Of a stretch of DNA of 64,000 bases, positions 43,736 through 57,004 are shown piece by piece (positions within the stretch are counted from its first letter, which is position 1; each line of letters opens with the position of its first letter). The DNA is taken from contig NC_064831.1 in the NCBI RefSeq assembly GCF_024166365.1, positions 27,580,768 to 27,644,767 of the forward strand. Direction: 5' to 3'. The position numbers were made by a program, and so were the translations under genes. The DNA comes from Elephas maximus indicus (lineage: Eukaryota > Chordata > Mammalia > Proboscidea > Elephantidae). The notes beneath the pieces were generated by a model. The model had not been told where the DNA came from. It worked only from the letters and a program-made list of their open reading frames with translations, and did not search any database.

Positions 43736-44874
43736 GGCCAAAGTCACTATAAGAGCACTGTATTCCTTCAAATGCCGGAGGTCATCTACCACATGGAAAG
43801 ACCTGCCTGAGAATGAAGCCAACACAGCAGAGCAGTGCTGAGAGATGGAGGGAGAAGTCTGGTGGCATCACCTTTTGTACTTCCCAGAATGTGAACTACT
43901 AAATTCTCTCTCATTCCCTCCCTCCTTCTCTCTATTTGTTTTCCTTAAACTTGTTTAAATTCAGTTATGTTACTGGCAGCAAATAGAAAACTAGCGCACA
44001 GGACTTTCCCAGACATGTAACCCAAGAAAGCTATTAGCTTACTATCTTGTATTTCTTTAGAAACTACACTTGAGAACAGGCTTTTAACAAAAAAAATTGT
44101 GTATTGAAAGTGACAAGTCACCATCACCTGAACATTTAAATTAACTGTCTTAACCAACATTAAAACCTACAAGTTACAAATGCAGCAAATTGATCACTCC
44201 ACTTTGTCAGCCATACCGAGATGAATGGGACCGAAGACCACGTTACAAGATTGGGTTATTGAAAGGCACTGAGGTTGCTTTTAACGTAGACATTTTTTCT
44301 TTGTTGAAGTTCAATTGATGTTCATTCAATTCAACTTTTTTCTCTTCACCTTTAAACTTTTTTTTAACTACATGCAGTTTTCACTCTTTATATTTCCCCT
44401 GTGTATTGCACATACCCACACCTATCTCTTTCCATCAGCTTCCAAAGAGTGGGACTGGAGGAAGGAAAAGGAGGTGGGGGTGTGTATGAGTGCCTACCAT
44501 GTGCCACGGACAATGGCAAGGTAGGGGTCTCCCAACATTACTCCCCAGCTGTCATCCCTGCTGCCAAGTAACTTGACCTTAGCTCAGACCTCCTCCCTTG
44601 GCCTCCAGACTCCATGCTCCTGGGAGACTTGGCCCAATTGCTCAGCCCATCCCCTCCTCGTGACTCTAAGTGGGCAGTGGAGGCTTCTGCCTGACTTGGG
44701 AGGCCTGGCTCGGTTGGGAAGAGCCTCTGTTTTGCAGCTGCTAAGAGGGGAGTAAATGGTGTATTGGAGTCAGAACTGAGTCCAGGAAAATGGACAACCA
44801 TAGAGGAAAGAGAAGGGAAGAGTGAAGAAAATCCTCAGGAAAGAGAAAGGGGAGTGGGGAGAAGACATAATTTT
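43736..44874. other. Unassigned sequence including a GC-richer patch
   Basis: 44440-44800 is richer in G+C than its surroundings, with modest open frames on both strands. I recognise no protein, promoter or CpG cluster in it. Confidence 0.5.
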
Positions 44875-44935
44875 AAAAAAGAATTTATTGCGCTTTAAGT
44901 GAAAGTTTACAGCTTGGACAGATTGTATCTAACTT
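44875..44935 (-). mobile_element. L1 3'-terminal scrap
   Basis: 'gcgctttaagtgaaagttta' matches the extreme 3' end of the L1s at 19530 and 55545 in the same orientation. About 60 bp long. Confidence 0.6.
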
Positions 44936-45734
44936 GATATCCCTTCTTTTTCTTCATGCTTCTTAGGATCATGATGTGAAAGCCATCATTTGTTTATCTG
45001 CACATGGAACTTAGTTAACCACATTTTCCTTAAAGGTACTGAAAAATTGCTGTTCCACATTTCAGTCAAATTTTGCACAAGACTCTCTCAAGCCAACTGC
45101 GGAGTGTTATAATGGAGAGCAAGGCAGCTCCTGATGCTTACAAATGAGTTATCTTTTCCTTTCATGTAGTAGATTAAAATCCAAATCCATTTTTGAGTTT
45201 TAAAATTTTTTATACTTATTAGAGGATGGTTTTAGATTAACTCAATTCTATTATGTGCAATTTCACATCCTTGTAACAAAATAGCCATAATAAATAAAAA
45301 TAAGCCATGACCAAATTTAGTGTTATGGGATGATTTTCCTGTTATCATAAGTAATTATTTAAATCATGGCTGTGTCCTAAATATCAGAAAGCTTGCATTC
45401 ATATTCTGACTTCTCTTGAACTCTCCATATTACACTTCTTCAAGCAGACTTTTCCATACTCCTTGTTCTTGTTCTCAAAATCTTTTACCATTGAGGTTAT
45501 GTCTCAGAGTTATTAGGGAGGAAGGAGAGCTTTCTTCACCGAATGGGTCAGTATAGTTTCAGTTCCAAAATTACTTTTTTAATCTACATTCTTTATTTGT
45601 GATTTATATGATAAAAGCATTCTTCTTAGACTGTGTACTGATGACATAGATCTTGATCCAAAGACTTAAAACAGATTGAAGATAGGGCTTTAAACAATTT
45701 ATTTTCAAGTATAGCCTAAGATATCCCAAATATC
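44936..45734. other. Unassigned AT-rich sequence
   Basis: Nothing recognised. Confidence 0.55.
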
Positions 45735-45900
45735 TGTGCCGACAAATCCAAGCTCTGTCACTCACTAGCTAGGTGACCTTTGTTTCCCCACCTATAAAAA
45801 GGAGACAATAGCATTTTTTAAATGGGAATAAAATATTTACGAGACATAAATAGATAAGGTAAAAGCATCTAGGACAGTACCTGGTATTTCTATTTTAGTT
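45735..45900 (+). mobile_element. MIR fragment
   Basis: 'ctctgtcactcactagctag', then 'gtgacctttg', 'tttccccacctataaaaagg' and 'ctaggacagtacctgg' follow the MIR core order. Confidence 0.78.
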
Positions 45901-46549
45901 AATTTGTACGTGGAGCTATTACTTAAGGCAAACTTGGTTCTTAGTTTCTTCAATGTCCACAACAGTTAGAAATTCACTATTTCCATGTTCTAAGCCTAGA
46001 GATTTCTTGAATAAAATCAAAGTGTAACTCCTGTCAGAAGGCCAGAAAAATCCTGTAATTTAATGCCTCGAAATGGGATAAATGAATCACCTAAAAATGT
46101 CCTAAATGCTGCTCACGCTGATATTTGAACAAACGATTAACTTGGACTTAATCCCAAAATGATTTGGGGAGTTTAAATCCGCGTTTTGTGAAGCATTAAA
46201 AATTTATTAAAGTACATGAGCATTGGGAATAGAAAAATATTCATGGTTTCTGGCATAAATTTGGACCCCAAGAAAGATGAAATCTTCTTTAAACAACACA
46301 AAGGAGATACAGCCTAAGTAATCAAAATAAAAAAGATACTGATTAAGAGAAAAAACCATATCCTCTTATTTGTTTATGTTTGATAGGTTTCCAGGAGCGT
46401 TTGTGCCTATGGCTTAATTTGAATGACCATGGTCCCAAAATATATATTTATGTCCTCTTAATTATGAAATAATAATAAAAACAAAAACAAGACAAAGGGA
46501 AATATAGTTGTTAAAATTGAGTGGTATGAATGAGGCAGTATATAGCATA

Positions 46550-46733
46550 AGGCAGTGCTTGTCAATCCTCGTTGCACATTAGAGTCCCCTGGGGTGTTCT
46601 AAAAACATAATGCCTGAGGCCGAACCCTAGGGATTGTGATTTAATTAGTCTCATATATGGCTGCGATATTTATATTTTTTCAAAGCCCTCCAGCTGATTC
46701 TAATGAACACCAGGATAGAGAAGTACTACATGC
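46550..46733 (+). mobile_element. MER5A-like hAT element
   Basis: 'gcagtgcttgtcaatcctcg', 'gagtcccctggggtgttcta', 'gccgaaccctagggattgtg' and 'ctgattctaatgaac' match the MER5A order nearly end to end. Confidence 0.8.
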
Positions 46734-46912
46734 CGGATGAGGAAACCCTGGTGGAGTAGCAGTTAAGAGCTCTGGCTGCAAACCAAATATCAGCAGTTTG
46801 AATCCATCAGGCACTCCTTGGAAACTCTATGTGGCAGTTCTACTCTTGTCTGTAGGGCCACTATGAGTCAGAATAGGCTCAATACCAACAGGTTTTTTGA
46901 CATGCTGGATGA
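46729..46912 (+). mobile_element. AfroSINE with 12-bp TSD
   Basis: The SINE at 46741-46900 is flanked by 'catgccggatga' (46729-46740) and 'catgctggatga' (46901-46912). Head 'gaaaccctggtggagtagca'. Confidence 0.92.
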
Positions 46913-46914
46913 AG

Positions 46915-47095
46915 GTTTTACTGGGTCCAGTTGCCTGGATTTAAAACCTGGCTTTATTTTTTCCTTGCTATGTACACTTGGGCAAATTATTCAACCAATC
47001 TAGGTTGAGTCTCTATATTTGAAAGATGCGTAATGTACACCTCACTGTCTGGCATAATGCTGATCTGTTGTACTATTATTTATTTCTGTAATATT
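46915..47095 (+). mobile_element. MIR fragment
   Basis: 'cagttgcctggatttaaaac', 'acacttgggcaaattattca' and 'ctgtctggcataatgctgat' follow the MIR order. It directly follows the SINE. Confidence 0.75.
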
Positions 47096-47437
47096 TTCCT
47101 GAAAATATTTATATAGACAAACTTTCACTGTTCCCTGTGAATATAATGTCCCGTATGCTCTGAGCACTATTGGATGTTTTCATCTAGTGAAAACCAGCAT
47201 CAGAGACAGTGAACATGATTCTCTGCTGTCAGTTTTTTTGGGCGACATACTGCAAACTCTCCACCGATGAGTTGTGTGCCTTGGTGAGTTGAATGTTTTA
47301 CAGCAGATGTTATTTGCTCTACTGAGGCCTCACTTTCTGCGATTTATTTTGTATTTCATAGAACTCATAATGGATAACAAAGCCAGTAATAGTACTAAAA
47401 GTGCTAAAAACACATGTAAACAATATAAAAACTATTG

Positions 47438-47573
47438 CTGGTGGCTATGTGGCTAAGATCTACAATCTGCTCACCTAGAAATTACAGCCTAGAAAACCCT
47501 ATGGGGCAGCTCTACTCTGACAATGTGGTCGCTATGAGCCCAAATTCATTTGACAGTACCCAACAACAACAAT
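47438..47573 (+). mobile_element. Degraded AfroSINE
   Basis: 'ctggtggctatgtggctaag', 'aaaccctatggggcagctct', tail 'gtacccaacaacaacaa'. Confidence 0.78.
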
Positions 47574-47799
47574 TATTTTATTGTGGTACAATTATAATGT
47601 TGAGCCAACATCTCAACTTTCTAAGCCCTTTCACTAGGATACGTATAGAAAACACTCAAATTAACATTTAAAATTAATATAAAATATTTATTACCATATT
47701 TATAAAAGAGTTCTAATTTCAAGAGCAGTTTCGCCAAACTGTGTTTTGTGGAATACTAGGGTAAACATCTATCAGGAAAAAATGCAGGAAATAGAGACC

Positions 47800-48355
47800 A
47801 ATTGTATCTGGGATGGCTGTTTGCAAGCTCTTAAGACCTCAGGCACTATGCAACAAATTAGGAGGTAGAACAGAAGCACTGAATGGGTTATTAGGCCAGT
47901 TAACTGGGATATCCCATGAAAACATGACCCTAAACCTACAAACCAAGGAATCAAATTCCATGAGGTGTTTGGTTGTACATATGCAGCCTCAGTAGCTACT
48001 CTTTTTTGTCATTGTGAATATATCTACCACACAACTTTTGCCAATTTAACTTTTTACAGGTGTACAACTTATTGACAGCAATTACAATGATCAGCTGTGC
48101 AACCTTACCCTTAATCAATGTGATTTTTCCATCATTGTAAATTGAAACTCATTACTCCATAGCAGTAATTCCCCTTCCTCCCCACCCCCCGTCCCTAGTA
48201 ACCACTAATAAACTTTGGTCTCTATATATTTGTATTTTCTTTTTATACAAGTGAGATCATATGATATTTGTGCTTTTGTAATTGACTTATTTCACTCAGC
48301 ATAATGCCTTCCAGCTTCATCCACATTGTAGCATGTATGGGGACTTCATTTTTCT
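47800..48355 (-). mobile_element. L1 3' region, inverted segment
   Basis: On the plus strand, 'gcaagctcttaagacctcag' (about 47821) matches the 3' UTR segment near 20165 in L1 copy 2. 'tatttcactcagcataatgc' (about 48288) matches the ORF2 end near 20545. The order is the same as in the minus-strand L1s. It ends abruptly at about 48355, where sense-orientation L1 sequence begins. Confidence 0.7.
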
Positions 48356-48359
48356 TACC

Positions 48360-48540
48360 TGAAGAAGGATGTCAGGAGCAAGAGGAGGAAATGGAATGTG
48401 TGGCTAATTGCCTCCATGAACAACTGCCTTTGCCATGACACCGGAAGAACTGGATGATGCCCAGCTACCATTACTGAACATTTTGAGCAAAGGATCTATG
48501 AAGAATCCTGATCAGAAGGGAGAAGAAAAAGTGTAGGAAA
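48360..48540 (+). mobile_element. L1 3' UTR segment in sense orientation
   Basis: 'ccggaagaactggatgatgc', then 'ccagctaccatta', corresponds to the complement of 19990-20040 in L1 copy 2, the next stretch towards the L1 3' end after the inverted segment. The 3' terminus and poly-A are not evident. Confidence 0.65.
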
Positions 48541-48880
48541 TTTTTCATGTCATATTTCCATTATTATAGTATACAATAGCGTATGGCTTGGAGAAACCCT
48601 ATGTAAAAAAAACAAACAAACTATACTTAATCTCATATTTCCCAAATATATTTGACAATGAAATTCTTCATTTTGTGGAACATTTATTAAAAGGCTCTGA
48701 AAGTAATATTCTATGGAATATGCTTTGGTCAATGTATTGAAAATGCCTGCTCTAATCCCTGATTTCTATAATAGAGAACAGCCTTACCTCTATTTACCTC
48801 AGAAGGGAGGAAGTCACACTCAACAATGATACTTCTGTAAGACAGATAGGCATGGCTGTCTGCTCCTCCACATTTGACAG

Positions 48881-50141
<1,261 letters not shown>

Positions 50142-50790
50142 GCATAGCTCTCAGATAAATAAATCACAGAGATTTCTGAAAGTATTCCTCCAACTTTCCC
50201 TGTGTAGGCTTGTCATGTTGGCTCTTCTTGATGCTGAGCATGCTAAGAATTCATGCCTTGAGACAGCAGTGACCATCCTGTAGCCTCACATCTTTCAAAG
50301 CTGATTAGTAATGAAACCCTTAGGATGAGTTCATTTTTCTCTTTCCTCCTCATTTTTCTTTTAGAAATGTGATGAAAATCAATTCAAAATCATGTGCTGA
50401 AACAAGGCTAATGAAAATTTTAATTAAATTCAATCTCAAGGCTTAAGAGTTTCTTAGATTTGTAGATCTGTGTCACTAAAGTACACAATTTTATAACCCA
50501 TAGGAAAATGTGAAGAAAATACTAGAAATCTGTATTTTTCATTAATACAGTGCAAATAACCCAATAAAATATAACTTCAGGCTTCATATATATTTTTTTA
50601 ATCTTGACATTTACCACCTGTTCCAACAGATAAGAATAACATAGAATTAGTATGTTAATAATCTATTAAAATATATTCTTTCTGAAGTACTTGAAAAGAT
50701 TTTCCCCTTTTGCAATTTAATCATTTTATGAATTTTTTTACTAATTATAAAATGATAAACTTTGACCCAATAAAGGCACATGATCTTGAT
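50142..50790. other. Unassigned AT-rich sequence
   Basis: Nothing recognised between the GAPDH copy and the MIR. Confidence 0.55.
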
Positions 50791-50794
50791 TTTT

Positions 50795-50962
50795 GGATGC
50801 ACTGGCTTGAACCAAAGCTCCCACATTGATAGATGGATAAGTTATTCAACCTTTCTATGGTCAGAGTTCCCCTCATTTGTAAAATAGAGGCATCGATGGT
50901 AACTAACTGATAGAGCTATTGTGAGGAATAAATGAGATAAACCATATATATGTATTGTGCAC
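50795..50962 (+). mobile_element. MIR fragment
   Basis: 'ggataagttattcaaccttt', 'cctcatttgtaaaatagagg' and 'gctattgtgaggaataaatg' are the MIR core and tail in order. Confidence 0.78.
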
Positions 50963-50964
50963 AT

Positions 50965-51510
50965 GGAGGATGGACTCTAAGGTGGTCCCTGTGATCCTGC
51001 TAGTATTCATGCCTTTTTTATGGTACCCTCCCCTTAATCGTGGTGAAATCCGTGACTTGCTTCCAGACAGTAGAGTACAGCAAATGTGATGAGATATGTG
51101 GGATTACAAGTAGTGGTTACACTCATCTGGAAAGTACCCTCGCTCTCTCTCCCTGGGGGCTGTGAGGAAGTCAGAAGCCATGTTGGCAAAGCCCACTAGG
51201 TAAGGAACTGAGGATGGCCTTGGGCCAACAGCCAGCAAGTAACTGATGCCCTCAGTTTGGCAGCCTGCAAGGAACTGAATGATTCCAACAACCATGTGAG
51301 GTTGAAACCATATCCTTCCCTGCTAGTCCTTTGATGAGGCAGTAGCCCTTGTCAGCACCTTGATTGCAGCTTTGGGAGACCCTGAAAAAAGACCCCATTT
51401 AAGCCGTGTCCAAACTCTGACCTGCGGAAACTGTGAGAAATTAAATATGCATTGTTTTAAGCTGCTATCTATGGTAATATTGTTAGTCAGCAACAGTTAA
51501 CTAATACAAT
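50965..51510 (+). mobile_element. Old MLT/MaLR-like LTR
   Basis: The region reads 'gactctaaggtggtccctgt', 'ggaaactgtgagaaattaaa' and 'ttaagctgctatctatggta', ending 'gttaactaataca'. The near-terminal 'actgtgagaaattaaa', then 'ttaagctgct', is typical of MaLR/MLT LTR 3' ends. Subfamily not assigned. Confidence 0.6.
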
Positions 51511-51514
51511 ATGT

Positions 51515-52070
51515 GACTGATGGTTAAGATTGTGTGGCAACTTGGCTGGGCCATGATTCTCAGTGTTTTGGCAGTTGTATAATGTTGGGATCACTTCCTT
51601 GTTGAAATTTGATATGTGATCACCCCCATGATGAAATCTGCTGAGTGGTACTGGTGGAGGTGGGGCCTGAGGGGGCTTACCACCCCCTCAGCCTTCATCT
51701 TTGTGGTTTCTGCCACCTACTTCCCTCCTGCTTGCCTTGCCAAGACTTTTGGCTGGTTCTGAATCCTGCAGCTGCCTTTTGTTCATCTGACCTCCAGTTC
51801 TTGGGACTTAAGCTAGCAGATTACCTGCCGATCTTGGGATTCGTTGATCTTCACAGCCTGTGAGCAAGAGTCTTGCTTTCTGACTTGCCAATATTGGGTT
51901 TGCCAGCTCCGTGGCTATGTGAATCAGGAGAAGCCTCTATCCTGATCCACAGACTTGGGACATTTCAGACTCTACAACTGCATGAGCTGTTTCCTTGATA
52001 TAAATCTTTCTCTATATATTTACTGGTTTTGCTTCTCTAGAGGACCCAGACTAAGATGGTGACATATAGT
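51515..52070 (+). mobile_element. LTR-like medium reiterated repeat
   Basis: It opens 'gtgtggcaacttggctgggc', followed by 'catgattctcag', and closes 'ttactggttttgcttctcta', then 'gaggacccagactaa'. This is a widespread mammalian non-coding repeat whose end resembles LTR 3' ends. It adjoins the previous LTR and no coding sequence is present. Confidence 0.5.
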
Positions 52071-52149
52071 GAATGTTCCAAAATCATTACTATTATTATT
52101 ACTATTGCATATTACTGAAAGCTGAATTAACAATATTTAATTTTTTTTT

Positions 52150-52207
52150 TCCTAGGGACTAATGTAGGTTCACTGTGAGTTGGAGTTGACTCGACAGCAA
52201 TGGAATG
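52150..52207 (+). mobile_element. AfroSINE tail fragment
   Basis: Only 'cactgtgagttggagttgac', then 'tcgacagcaatgg', survives. Confidence 0.75.
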
Positions 52208-52537
52208 AAGATTCTATTTCTTATTCTTACCAAAATTTTTGAGGTTGTGATACTTCCATCCTGATTTTCTTGTTTCTTTTTCCTTCAAATCACTTTTCAC
52301 AACAGAAATGTGGGGAGAAAGTAATGGACAGGTCAGAATTTTCTTTCTTTTCAGGTTTCATTTTTGGGACCTAAATACCTTTGGCCAGATGAAAACAAGA
52401 CCCAGCTCATTCCTCCAGGTACATAATGCACACCCAATGAATGTTAATTTCTTCCTGTATAAGCACATCTAAGAAAAATGGAATTTAGGAGATAAAGTAT
52501 CTCTTTTTTCAAATAATCTTTTTATTAAAGTATACCA

Positions 52538-52712
52538 GCCAAAAAAAAAAAAAAAAAAAAACCAAACTCATTGCCATTGAGTCGATTGTGACTCATACCC
52601 ACCCTGTAGGACCAAGTAGAACTGTCCCGCAGGGTTCCCAAGGAGCAGAAGCAACTGGTGGATTCCAGCTGCTGCCCTTTTGGTTAGCAGCCTGAGCTCA
52701 GACCACCAATTA
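52538..52712 (-). mobile_element. AfroSINE with long A tract
   Basis: A run of 20 or more A is followed by 'attgccattgagtcgattgt', 'gcagggttcccaaggagcag' and 'ttttggttagcagcctgagc'. Minus orientation; the A run lies at the tail end. Confidence 0.88.
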
Positions 52713-54310
52713 TAAGGATGCAGCTCAGTGAATTATCACAAAGTGAACATACTCTTGTAACCAAAAAGTGCCCTTAGTATCTCCCAATTTAACCATGATC
52801 CTGATGACTAATATTTATTTTCCTTAAAAAAAGAAAAGCCCTCCTGTATTTTTAGACTATTTTTTCTTCTTCTTCTGTTTATTCTACCAGGAACAAGAAA
52901 TAGGATGTGTTAAAAACTCTGCTGTGAATTTTGATGTACATTTTCCCTTTAGTTCTATCAAATTGTACTTTATATCGCTTGAGGCCAATTTATTAGGTGC
53001 ATACACATTAGAATTGTTACAGAAATCTGATGGGTTGAACCTGTCATGATTATAAAATGTCTCTTTTTGGTAATGGTTTTTGTCCTTAGAATTTACATTT
53101 TAAGTTGAAAGCTAATAATTGGAAACTATAATTTGATAATTACGGAAAAAACCTAGGAGGTTATTAGTTTTTCAATGGACCTTTATTTGATATTTAAAAA
53201 TATGCTCTATGCTCAAATGCACTATTTCCCCAGCAAACTGATAGAAAAAAATTAAAGGGCTGAATGGCATAAAAATACATCTAATTACCTGAATATATCA
53301 TAAAACAAAGTTTTCAGATCATGAGGTGCTACATAGCTTTAGTCTTAACCAAAAGCAATACAATACGTACATTAGTTTGAAGAAGTGATATGTTCAAGCT
53401 GCGTGCCTTCAGCGTCAGAGGAGGTCTCTGAGTCCTAACAATGCAATTAAGCTGAAACACTTCCCAGAGTCCCAGAGAAGGCAGCCACTAAAATGTCCAA
53501 ACTGATTGCACTTTTATCTCTCCCGTTGTCACTCTCCCCATGAAAAATAAAATTCAAGGAAAGGAAACATTTTTCTGCGTAACAGCAGGAAAGGCGTTGC
53601 TAGTCTTTTGATCTTATAGGTTTTTCCATCCTGCCCCTGGGAGGAAAAATAAATGGGTGTCTCCTTGGGAAAACAGGCACGTTAAGAGTAGCACATTGGT
53701 AAGCAGTCAAAAAGACTTTGACATTTCAGAGTCAGTGTCTGTCTTTTCAAATGAGACTGAACAAATACCCTCTCCACACCCATCCCCCTACTGACTCTCT
53801 CCACTCCACTGCAGTCTTCTGCAAAACTTAGGCACTGAGTGGCTGAAGTCTTGTGTTGCTCTTGGATTCTTTTTCACTCATGAGATATTGTGGCAGAATG
53901 AGTGAATCAGAAATCCCATGGCCTCTTGTAGGAGAGATGGAATTTTACAGTGAAAAGGAGGCTGAGATAAGGGCAGAGAGACTTGAGGAAGAAGGTATTG
54001 TTGGAAAACAAACTTGAACTTGAGGCAGGAGTGTCAGGGTCAGAGTATGGAAAATGGTCACAGGACACACCCTCTTTTCAATGGACAAAAATTTTTAGAT
54101 GTTTTATGAGGGTCAAAGGAAAGTGCAAGTAAGCTAGAACATAAACCTCTTTACACTGTCATTCTCTTTTAAGTTTGCTAGAAACCTCCCAGGAACACAG
54201 TTGTCTCTCTCTGCACAGACTATGTGTTGCTTTCCAAAGATTGAAGAGTAGTGTGGGAGGGTGGAGAATGGAGTGTGGGGATACATCCTGGTCCAACAAG
54301 TTGACTGTTG
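52713..54310. other. Unassigned sequence
   Basis: About 1.6 kb with no recognised repeat or gene. Confidence 0.55.
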
Positions 54311-54324
54311 TTGTTAGTTGCCAT

Positions 54325-55172
54325 CCAGTGGTGGTTCAGTGGTAGAATTTTCACCTACCAAGAGGGAGGCCCAGGTTCAATTCTAGCCAATGCACCTCAT
54401 GTGCAAGCACCACCCATCTGTCAGTGAAGGCTGCATGTAGCTATGATGCTGAACAGGTTTCAGCAGAGCTTCCAGACTAAGACTAGCAAGAAAGACCTGG
54501 CTATCTACTTCTGTCATGGATTGAATTGTGTCCAGTCAAAATGTGTGTCAACTTGGCTGGGCCGTGATTAAGCTTATCGTGTGATTGCCCACCATTTTGT
54601 CATATGATGTGATTATCCTATGTGTTGTAAATCCTGCTCCTATGAAGTTAATGAGGTAGGATTAGAGGTAATTATGTTAACGAGGCAGGACTCAATCTAC
54701 AAGATTAAACTGTGACTTAAATCAATCTCTTTTGAGACATAAAAGAGAGAAGCGAGCAGAGAGACTTGGGGATCTCATACCACCAAAAAAGTAGAGCCAG
54801 GAGTACGCATCCTTTGGACCCAGGGTCCCTGCACTGAGAAGCTCCTAGAGCAGGTGGGAGACTGATGACAAGGATCTTCCCCCGGGGCTGACAGGGAATG
54901 TTTTCCCCTAGAGTTGGCATCCTGAATTTGAACTTCTAGCCTCCTAGACTGGGAGAGAATAATTTTCTCTTTGTTAAAGCCATCCACTTGTAGTATTTTT
55001 GCTATAGCAGCATTAGATAACCAAGACAACTTTCAAAAATCAGCCAATGAAAACGGACAAAGGCCCAACCCCCAGCTGATCATGGGGATGGCACAGGACC
55101 AGGCAGCATTTTGTTCCATTGTGCATGAGGTTGCCATGAGTCAGGGGCTGACTCCACAGTGGCTAACAACAT
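54325..55172 (+). mobile_element. tRNA-Gly-headed SINE (copy B), split by an LTR
   Basis: The head at 54327 reads 'agtggtggttcagtggtaga', with B-box-like 'caggttcaattctagcc'. The first part ends 'ctatctacttc' at 54511. The second part (55029-55172) continues 'aaatcagccaatgaaaac', 'ggcacaggaccaggcagcat' and 'catgagtcaggggctgactc', ending 'ggctaacaac'. Copy C confirms that the two halves are contiguous in the family. Confidence 0.85.
54512..55028 (+). mobile_element. MaLR/MLT-like solo LTR with 5-bp TSD
   Basis: A 517-bp unit with TG...CA ends, from 'tgtcatggattgaattgtgt' to 'aaccaagaca'. Flanks are 'acttc' (54507-54511) and 'acttt' (55029-55033), a 5-bp duplication with one change, as expected of ERVL/MaLR integration. 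Third copy of the family seen at 5861 and 39473. Confidence 0.88.
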
Positions 55173-55506
55173 ACAAGATCACAGAGGTGGTGATCTAAAC
55201 CCTTCTAAGTCCAAGTACAACCTCATATTTAGCCTATACATTTTTTCTAACCAAAACATGTCATTATTCACACTTGCCACTTTCCTAAGGCACATGAAAA
55301 CAAAATAAGTAATTTTTAAAATTATTTAAAGAAATAATAATATTTAACAGAGCACTAAATTAAAAAAAAAAAAACTTGAATATTCAATATTTGCAATCTT
55401 CACCCTAAAAAGCATTATTCCAGTTGTATTAGAACTGTGTGGAAATAAGCCCTGTAAAGGAAATGTTGAACTTCTCTACACTATGCCAATTAGCAATTGG
55501 TTTTTT
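55173..55506. other. Unassigned sequence
   Basis: Nothing recognised; a 12-base A run lies near 55362. Confidence 0.5.
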
Positions 55507-57004
55507 CCACCCCTTTTGTTTTTTTTAATTTTTATTGTGCTTTAAGTGAAAGTTTACAAATCAAGTCAGTCTCTCATACAAAAATTTATATACACCTTAC
55601 TATATACTCCTAATTGCTCTCTCCCTAATGAGACATCCTGTTCCTTCCCTCCACTCTCTCTTTTCATGTCTATTACACCAGCTTCTGACCCCCTCTGCCC
55701 TCTCATCTCCCCTCCAGATAGGAGATGCCAACATAGTCTCATGTGTCTACTTGATCTATGAAGCTCATTCTTCACCAGCGTCTTTTTCTATCCCATTGTC
55801 CAGTCCAATCCCTGTCTGAAGAGTTGGCTTTGGGAATGGTTCCTGTCTTGGGGTAACAGAAGATCTGGGGGCCATGGCCACCGGGGTCCTTCTAGTCTCA
55901 GTCAGACCATTAAGTCTGGCCTTTTAGGAGAATTTGGGGTCTGCATCCCACTGCTCTCCTGCTCCCTCAGGGGTTCTCTGTTGTGTTCCCTGTCAAGGCA
56001 GTCATCAGTTGTAGCCAGGTACCATCTAGTTATTTTGGTCTCAGGCTGATGTAGTCTCTGGCTTAAGTGGCCCTTTCTGTCTCGTGGGGCTCATAATTAC
56101 CTTGTGTCCTTGGTGTTCTTCATTCTCCTTTGGTCCAGGTGGATTGAGACCAATTGATGCATCTTAGATGGTGACTTGCTAGTGTTTAAGATCCCAGACG
56201 CCACTCTCCAAAGTGGGATGCAGAATGTTTTCTTAATAGATTTTGTTATGCCAGTTGACTTAGATGTCCCCTGAAACCATGGTCCCCAAATCCCTTTCCT
56301 GCTATGCTGGCCTTCAAAGCATTCAGTTTATTCAGGAAACTTCTTTGCTTTTGGTTTAGTCCACTTGTGCTGACCTCTCCTTTATTGTGTTTTGTCTTTC
56401 CCTTCACCTAAAGTAGTTCTTATCTACTACCTAACTAGTGAAAACCCCTCCTTCTCCCTCCCTCCCTCCCCCCTCTTGTAACCAACAAAGAATATTTTCT
56501 TCTCTCTTTAAACTATTTCTCCAGTTCTTATAATAGTAGTCTTATACAATATTTGTCCTTTTGGAACTGGCTAATATCACTCAGCATAATGCCTTCTAGA
56601 TTCCTCCATGTTATGAAATGTTTCACAGATTCCTCACTGTTCCTTTTTGATGGGTAGTATTCCGTTGTGTGAATATACCATAGTTTATTTATCCATTCAT
56701 CCATTGATAGGCACCTTGGCTGCTTCCATCTTTTTGCTATTGTAAACAGTGCTGCAATGAACATGGGTGTGCATATATCTGTTCATGTAAAGGCTCTTAT
56801 TTCTCTAGGATATATTCCAAAGAGTGGGATTGCTGGATCGTATGGTAGCTCTATTTCTAGCTTTTTAAGGAAGTGCCAAATCGATTTCCAAAGTGGTTAT
56901 ACCATTTGACATTCCCACCAGCAGTGTATAAGCATTCCAGTCTCTCCACAACCTCTCCAACATTTATTATTTTGTATTTTTTGGATTAATGCCCCACCCC
57001 TTTT
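55507..57004 (-). mobile_element. 5'-truncated L1 (copy 3) with 11-bp TSD
   Basis: The L1 at 55518-56993 is in minus orientation and contains the 3' UTR and the ORF2 C-terminus. The duplication 'ccacccctttt' lies at 55507-55517 and 56994-57004. The left side begins with a T run, the inverted poly-A. Confidence 0.93.
56528..56993 (-). pseudogene. L1 copy 3 ORF2 C-terminal remnant
   Basis: The frame 56528-56764 encodes 'MFIAALFTIAKRWKQPRCLS', then 'MDEWINKLWYIHTTEYYPSK' and 'QFQKDKYCIRLLL', the C-terminal end of L1 ORF2 after the Cys-rich domain. Further ORF2 sequence lies out of frame to 56993. Catalytic domains were never copied in. Confidence 0.88.

Noticed and set aside
44440-44800. GC-richer patch with open frames on both strands, considered as an exon or CpG island
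   Set aside because: Few CpG dinucleotides, no convincing splice sites and no recognisable peptide.
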